From Dasypus novemcinctus (taxonomy: Eukaryota; Chordata; Mammalia; Cingulata; Dasypodidae): DNA of 64,000 bases. The DNA lies in the NCBI RefSeq assembly GCF_030445035.2, contig NC_080698.1:24273294-24337293 (forward strand). Direction: 5' to 3'. Every line of letters begins with the position of its first letter. Within the stretch, counting starts at the first letter, position 1. Positions 59,196 through 64,000 of the stretch are shown here, piece after piece. The translations under genes were made by a program, and so were the position numbers. The notes beneath the pieces are model-generated. The model ran no database searches, had not been told where the DNA came from, and saw only the letters and a list, made by a program, of their open reading frames with translations.

Positions 59196-60104
59196 CAGGC
59201 AGGTAAGACATGAGGAAGCAGGCCTCTAGAGGAGGTAATCCTAGAGTTAAGAGATAAGGCGCATTGGAGCATGGATTTCTGCCTATAGGAGGAGATGCTT
59301 CTCACTCCAGCCAGTTGTTACTGAGCAGCAACATAAGCTTGATGTGGTCATATGTTTCCACTTTTCTCCAGAAACAGAAATACAGATTTTGTGTTGATCT
59401 TGGGAGGTTTTTATACTAGAAACATTTTCAATGTTTCATACATTGCAGGGGCCCATTCTTTGCAGAATAAGCAAAGCATGGCTGAAATCTGGATATGGCC
59501 CACAGTCTCCAGCTTTATCTGGATGTACCACAGCCTCCTGCTACCTGGGGATTTGTCTCAGACCCCCAAGGACCTAGCCCAGTTCCCATGCACAGGAGGT
59601 CAGTGCATAGGAGCAGCCATTTGTCTGATGAATGAAAGAGAAATTTGGTGTTTGGAGATGAACCCTAGCTTGGTTTTTGAAATGATGCCTTCCTTCAGAA
59701 GAAGTACATTTTTTTTTCACTAGACATCTAGGAAGCATGAAATCATAGGGAGTATGTCTTGGGCCAACGTCCTCAATGGAAATAGAGACAAGGGCTCATA
59801 TTGGGATGTGGAGTAAGTTAGGAACCCAGCTCCAGGTACCTGTTAAAGCAATGAGAAGAACTGAAGTTCTTAATCAGCCATTAACTAGACTATTAATTAG
59901 GCTATTAGACTATTAATCAGATTATTTAAGAACAATAGTCTGTTCTTAAAAACTACAGTTTTCTTCTTTGTAGTTTAAAGAAATAATATCATCGATGTGG
60001 AGACAGTGGCCACAGAAGGTGCTGAAGTCAGGGAGAGGGAAAAAGTATTGTGATATGGGGGCATTTCCAGGATTTGGATTTGAGCTGAATGACATTGCAA
60101 TGAT
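59196..60104. other. Unassigned intronic sequence
   Basis: No gene was recognised. The frame of 123 codons at 59,352-59,723 has no domain or homology signature that I know. Confidence 0.4.
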
Positions 60105-60365
60105 ATATCCTGCCATAACATGCAGAATTGAGTAGGAGAGAGTATAAACTACAATGTAAACTATAATCCATGCTTAGTGGCAATGCTCCAAAATGTGTTC
60201 ATCAACTGCAATGAATGTACCACACTCCTGAAAGAAGGTGTTAATGTGGGGAAAAGTGGGAGGTGTGGGGAGTGGGGCATATGAGAATCCCTTATTTTTT
60301 AATGTAACATTTTATATAATCTAAGTAACTTTTAAAAATAAATAAAAAATATATTTAAAAAAAGA
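60105..60365 (+). mobile_element. Lineage-specific L1 3' tail
   Basis: It shares GTGGCAATGCTCCAAAATGT with the tail at 20,395-20,625. The order AAACTATAATCCATGCTTAG, GGTGTTAATGTGGGGAAAAG and GGGGCATATGAGAATCCCTT follows, with an A-rich end (AAAAATAAATAAAAAATATA). Confidence 0.8.
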
Positions 60366-61616
60366 ATCAATAACTAAATGACTACTAATGGAGAGGGGAA
60401 AGGAGAGGAATCCTAAATATTTATCTAGCATAGCCCTACCCACAAGAAACACATTCTACAATAATCAAATATTCTCTTTCTATGCTGCCCAATATAGTAG
60501 CCAAAAGCCATATGTGGCTATTGAACACATGAAATGAGGCTAAAGTGACTGAGGAGTTGAATTTTTAAATTACTTATTTTTAATTAAGTTAAAATAGCTG
60601 GTGATTTTAATATTGAAGAGTGCAACTGTGAAGAATTGCCATGTCCATCTGACTTGTAAGGGGAGTATGCTGAATTTCTGGAAATAACTTAAATGGTGCC
60701 TAGCTACCATGTGATAGAAAATATTCATTGTATAGTTGCTCTGTTCTTCAGAACATTCACTTTTACAGCTTTGAAGTAATGAATGTCGAGAATGAATAAA
60801 ATGATTTAAACAGAAGTTCAGTTTCTGCATTCTGCATTTATTTGTTCAACACACATTCCACAGGGTTGGTGACAGAGAGTTTTTCAAACCAACTGCTAGA
60901 AATGTATAGATCCAAGATTTTACAAAATTTACCTTTTTTTAAATTTACATTTTTATTTTATACGTGGAAGTAAAAAGATAAAACAAACTGATACCCTTTC
61001 CTATTTACCCCTGATATGAAGAGGTCAGTTATGAAAATTGGTACTAATTCATTAGCACAGGAATACTACGTAATAATAGTTTTTATTTTTTAATGATATG
61101 CATTTCATTTGGGAAGCACAGAAAAAGTAACAAAGATTGCTCAATGTAAAATAATACAAAGAAATTAGTTTTTTCAAGGTTTAGCTAAGCAACAAATCAT
61201 GTTGAGACATTTATTTATTCTACGATTAGCAAGGTATTCTGGTAATGTTTTGACAGTAGCCACATGAGCAGTGCCATTAGCATGCAAATGCATATTCAAG
61301 GAGAATAAGAGAGAGTACTCGGAGTACAGAAAGCAATAGTGATACTGTTACATCGTAGTGCCAGTCATGAAGGAGACCTGGGAATGTGCAGTTCTAAGTG
61401 TATCCTCCATGTTTCAGATAGTCACAGATATTGTGGAATTTTAGGGATGGCTGAGTGTCCTAGTTATGCAGTATGTTGGTCTGGGTTCCCCTGAGAGTAA
61501 AACGTAAAAGCTTGTATTTTATTGGATAATTTATTGAGAGGTGATCCCAGAGAGGCAAGAGTGAGGAAGCCGAGAAGTGAAATGGGAAAGGAGGCAAGAC
61601 CAGTACAAGGGTGAGG
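60366..61616. other. Unassigned intronic sequence
   Basis: No gene was recognised. The stretch at 61,470-61,615 resembles an old repeat terminus (TCTGGGTTCCCCTGAGAG) that I could not name. Confidence 0.4.
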
Positions 61617-62463
61617 TGGTAGTTTAAGTTATATACCCCAATTTAGACATGTTCTTAACCTTAACCCATGTCCCTCTGGGGGTGAGCCCATTGTAAAGAA
61701 CCTCCTGAAGACATATTCTTTAGTTCAGGTGTGGCCCAACTGAATGGGGGTGGGTCTTAATCTGGATTATTGGAGGCTTTATAAGGAGGTAGCCATAGGA
61801 AAGAGCCAGAAGCCTCCAGTCAGTGGGAATCTAGAAGAGAGAGGAGAGGACTTCACCATGTAATGCAAAGCAAGATGCAAGCTAAGGAACCGCAAAGATT
61901 GTTAGCAAGTCAGTATCAGAATGTTATAAACTTTGGAAAGAAAGCTTTGCCTGCTAATGCCTCAATTTAGGTCTTCTCCTAGCCTCAAAACTGTGATGCA
62001 GGAAGTGGCTCAAGCAATTGGGCTCCTGTCTACCATAGGAGGTCCAGGGTTCAATGCCCAGGGCCTCCTGGTGAAGGCAAACTGGCTCACATGGTGAGCT
62101 GGCCCATGCAGAGTGCTCCCCTGCACAGCAGAGAGCTGGCACAGCAAGATGATGCAACAAAAAGAGACACAAGGGAGAGACAATAAAGAATGCAGCAGAT
62201 CAGGGCGCTGAAGTGGCACAAGAGAATGATTGCCTCTCTCCCACTCCGGAAGGTCCCAAGATCGGGTCCAGAGCCACCTAATGAGAACACAAGCAGACAC
62301 AGAAGAACACGCAGCGAATGGACACAGAAAGCGGACAAGGGTGGGATGGGGGTGGGAGTCGAGAGAATAAATAAATAAATCTTTAAAAAAAAACTGTGAT
62401 GCAATAAATTCACTTTAAGCCAACCCATTGTGTGGTATATGTCATAGCAGCCTAGCAAAGTAA
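61617..62463 (+). mobile_element. MaLR-like solo LTR split by a SINE
   Basis: The left part (61,617-62,000) has the MaLR order CATGTCCCTCTGGGGGTGAG, AACTGAATGGGGGTGGGTCT, a TATA-like GGCTTTATAAG and TTCTCCTAGCCTCAAAACTG. The right part (from 62,390) has CAATAAATTCACTTTAAGCC (polyadenylation region) and a terminus near GCAGCCTAGCAAAGTAA. The SINE at 62,001-62,389 separates the two parts. Confidence 0.82.
62001..62389 (+). mobile_element. Composite DAS-type SINE inserted in LTR
   Basis: The head is GGAAGTGGCTCAAGCAATTG with B box GGTTCAATGCC. Body sequence follows, then an internal second module at about 62,190-62,275 (GGGCGCTGAAGTGGCACAAG ... AGATCGGGTCCAGAGCCACC), then a distal body with ACACAGAAGAACACGCAGCG and tail AAATAAATAAATCTTTAAAA. 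A perfect 14-bp duplication AAAACTGTGATGCA flanks it (61,987-62,000 and 62,390-62,403). Confidence 0.94.
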
Positions 62464-63004
62464 GATTGGTGTGGTATGGAGTTGGTCACCATTGCGGGAA
62501 ATAGATGGTCAAGCTTATGGATCCTCCTGAGCAGCCTTATGCAATGCACCTCAGAACTGTAGCACCAACAAAGTGTCTCTGTGGACAGTGATAGTCATTT
62601 AAGTGTTCGGGATGCTAATCTTCAGACTATCTCCTGTGCAGCAGGATGAGACTTTCCATATTTTGAATGCAGTATCATTGAATTCATTAATCATTAGAGG
62701 TGCTTGGTATTAAAATTAGCAGGAAATGAGTGTCCTTGATTGCAGAATCAGGATATGTTTTTAACTTGTACTAAAAAATGATTTGGATATGTTTTGATAA
62801 CTGCTCCAAGTTTCCCTGCCACTTTCAAAAGAGCTCTTCACAGACTGGTGGGGGTGCAAATATGGGGATGGGGAAAAGGGAAGGACTATGGCTTGCCTCC
62901 AGATGATACCTTGGCTATTGATGTTTCTTAGATCCCTTTTCTCAAATGCTGCTTATGCTGCAAGTTGTGTGTATGAATTCTAGAAGACACATTTTATCCA
63001 TCAC
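62464..63004. other. Unassigned intronic sequence
   Basis: No feature was recognised. Confidence 0.4.
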
Positions 63005-63115
63005 TGATAAGGACCTGGTCTACCAGCTTCCCATCTGCACTCCAGCGCTTGCAATTGTGCCTGCTTCATGGTAGGCACTCAAATGTTTCTTGATGAATGA
63101 ATGTATGAACAAATG
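63005..63115 (+). mobile_element. L2 3' end
   Basis: TTGTGCCTGCTTCATGGTAG, GCACTCAAATGTTTCTTGAT and GAATGAATGTATGAAC match the L2 3' terminus. Confidence 0.78.
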
Positions 63116-63599
63116 AGTAATTTTCTCACCAAAAGTGCCAACCCTCACCAACAGCTTCTGTTTTGTAATTTTCCACCCTATTGAAATTTTACCAATGCTT
63201 CTAGAGCCATCTCAAACTCCCATGTTATTCCTCTACTTATTTGAGCTCTGATAAAAGAAATTCCTCCCTCTGCTTTGGGAGAGTCATGGTTTCCTTGTCT
63301 GCCTTCACAGATTAGGCTGGCATTTCCCAACATAAACTAGGCTGGCACTTGGAAACTGTTCCCATTCTCTATCAACCAGATGATTGGGAAGGAAACTAGA
63401 CTTTTTAGAGCATTTTCTTCATGCCAGGCAGTACATAAAAGGTTTCAGGGTTTTTTTTTTCTCCTAGGTCATGTCTGTGATATTGCTATTATTTTATAGA
63501 TTATGAAACTGAGTTCTGGAAATACCATTTTTATGGAGTGAGCTATTACAATCTGTGCATCATGGGATGACAGGTTCAGGGCACAACAGAGGCTTTCAG

Positions 63600-64000
63600 C
63601 AAATGATTCCTTTATTGCACGAACAAAAAGTCCAGAAGAGCAGAGCTGGGGAGGAAGTTCCATCACAGCCAGTCTCCTGGGGTGACCAAAAACTCCTCCA
63701 GGTTGAGGTCAATAGATGGCAGCTCCACCTGCCCCCTCAGCACTGGAGAAGAGACAGATCTCTACTGTTTGAGTGTGGTCCACAGGGAGGCTAGGGTGCC
63801 CTGCCACTGAGCATTCCAGTTCTATTAAGCATCCGGTATTGCTTGTTCTTGGTTTCCTGGTGTAAGGTCTGGCCAGGCTTTCTGTTAGGCTTACCGTCTC
63901 CCCAGGTTGTGGAATGGAACACAGTAGAAGAGGAGGTGGGGCTAGATGAGGACTGCGCCTTGAACGTCACAGGTGTCTTGCTTTCTTTAACAATGTTGTC
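63600..64000 (-). pseudogene. Possible retropseudogene or unrecognised gene end (partial)
   Basis: Read on the minus strand from the right edge, a frame stays open for 66 codons (64,000 down to a TAG at 63,800-63,802) and is Ser/Thr- and Lys-rich, with segments SSSSPTSSSTVFHSTTWGDG and KPGQTLHQETKNKQYRMLNR. Further on, in another frame, VELPSIDLNLEEFLVTPGDW followed by Leu and TGA looks like a protein C-terminus. A short 3' UTR-like stretch and CAATAAAG (63,608-63,615) follow. Coding-like composition in two frames separated by a stop and shift, plus a polyadenylation signal, suggests a decayed processed copy of a gene I do not recognise. No poly-A tail is visible and the 5' part is outside the window. 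It could also be chance. Confidence 0.4.

Larger units (their letters stand above)
41809..64000 (+). other. SYNPR: SYNPR intron 2 (start, partial)
   Basis: From the exon 2 donor to the window edge I saw no further synaptoporin exon. In particular there was no sequence for the LFAIFAFATCGGYSG transmembrane segment, and none for the alternative start exon of the short isoform. The interval holds repeats and unassigned sequence, listed separately. Confidence 0.8.

Noticed and set aside
59352..59723. 123-codon + strand frame in SYNPR intron
   Set aside because: There is no recognisable motif or codon pattern and no supporting splice sites.
1..64000. CRISPR arrays, bacterial operons, phage or plasmid features
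   Set aside because: None is present. Dispersed SINEs, L1, L2, MIR and MaLR-like elements and spliced exons show mammalian nuclear DNA.

Overview
This window is mammalian nuclear DNA, very probably from a xenarthran close to the nine-banded armadillo (Dasypus). The main evidence is at least ten copies of a tRNA-derived SINE with the A/B-box layout and CAGACACAGAAGAACAC-type body of the armadillo DAS family. Two pieces of a long L1 3' UTR of a type I associate with xenarthran L1 support this. There is no bacterial operon structure, CRISPR array or compact gene content. Almost every open frame here is a transposon fragment or a chance frame.

One real gene is recognisable. At 41.6 kb, inside a CpG island (about 41,090-42,250), two short exons on the + strand encode the start of synaptoporin (SYNPR), a four-pass synaptic-vesicle protein of the synaptophysin family. 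Exon 1 (41,621-41,638) encodes MDPVSQ. A 104-nt intron follows, then exon 2 (41,743-41,808) encodes 22 residues beginning LASAGSFRALKEP. Both junctions are phase 0. The remaining 22 kb is the start of a long intron. The exons for the transmembrane domains lie beyond the right edge.

Layout. 1-4.5 kb: antisense L1, including C-terminal ORF2 and a roughly 2-kb 3' UTR. 4.6-14.4 kb: stacked older L1 pieces, two MaLR-like LTRs, a DAS SINE nested in an L1, and a 5'-truncated L1 with a perfect 12-bp target duplication. 14.4-25 kb: mostly unassigned sequence with L2, MIR and L1 tails and one SINE with a 19-bp duplication. 25-29.3 kb: a broken L1 carrying an LTR and several SINEs. 29.3-41 kb: unassigned sequence, MIR/L2 remnants, three more SINEs, and a MIR cluster just upstream of the promoter. 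41-42.3 kb: CpG island and SYNPR 5' exons. 42.3-64 kb: first long SYNPR intron, with MIR/L2 remnants, L1 tails, SINEs, an LTR split by a SINE, and an unidentified coding-like remnant on the minus strand at the right edge.

I did not find a new biological system. The items most worth a second look are the fine structure of the SYNPR start (an in-frame competing donor, an overlapping upstream ORF, and an L2 remnant abutting the CpG island), the composite and dimeric SINEs, and the unidentified remnant at 63.6-64.0 kb. Repeat family names come from recognising consensus-like sequence by eye, without a database search, so boundaries are approximate unless a target-site duplication is given.
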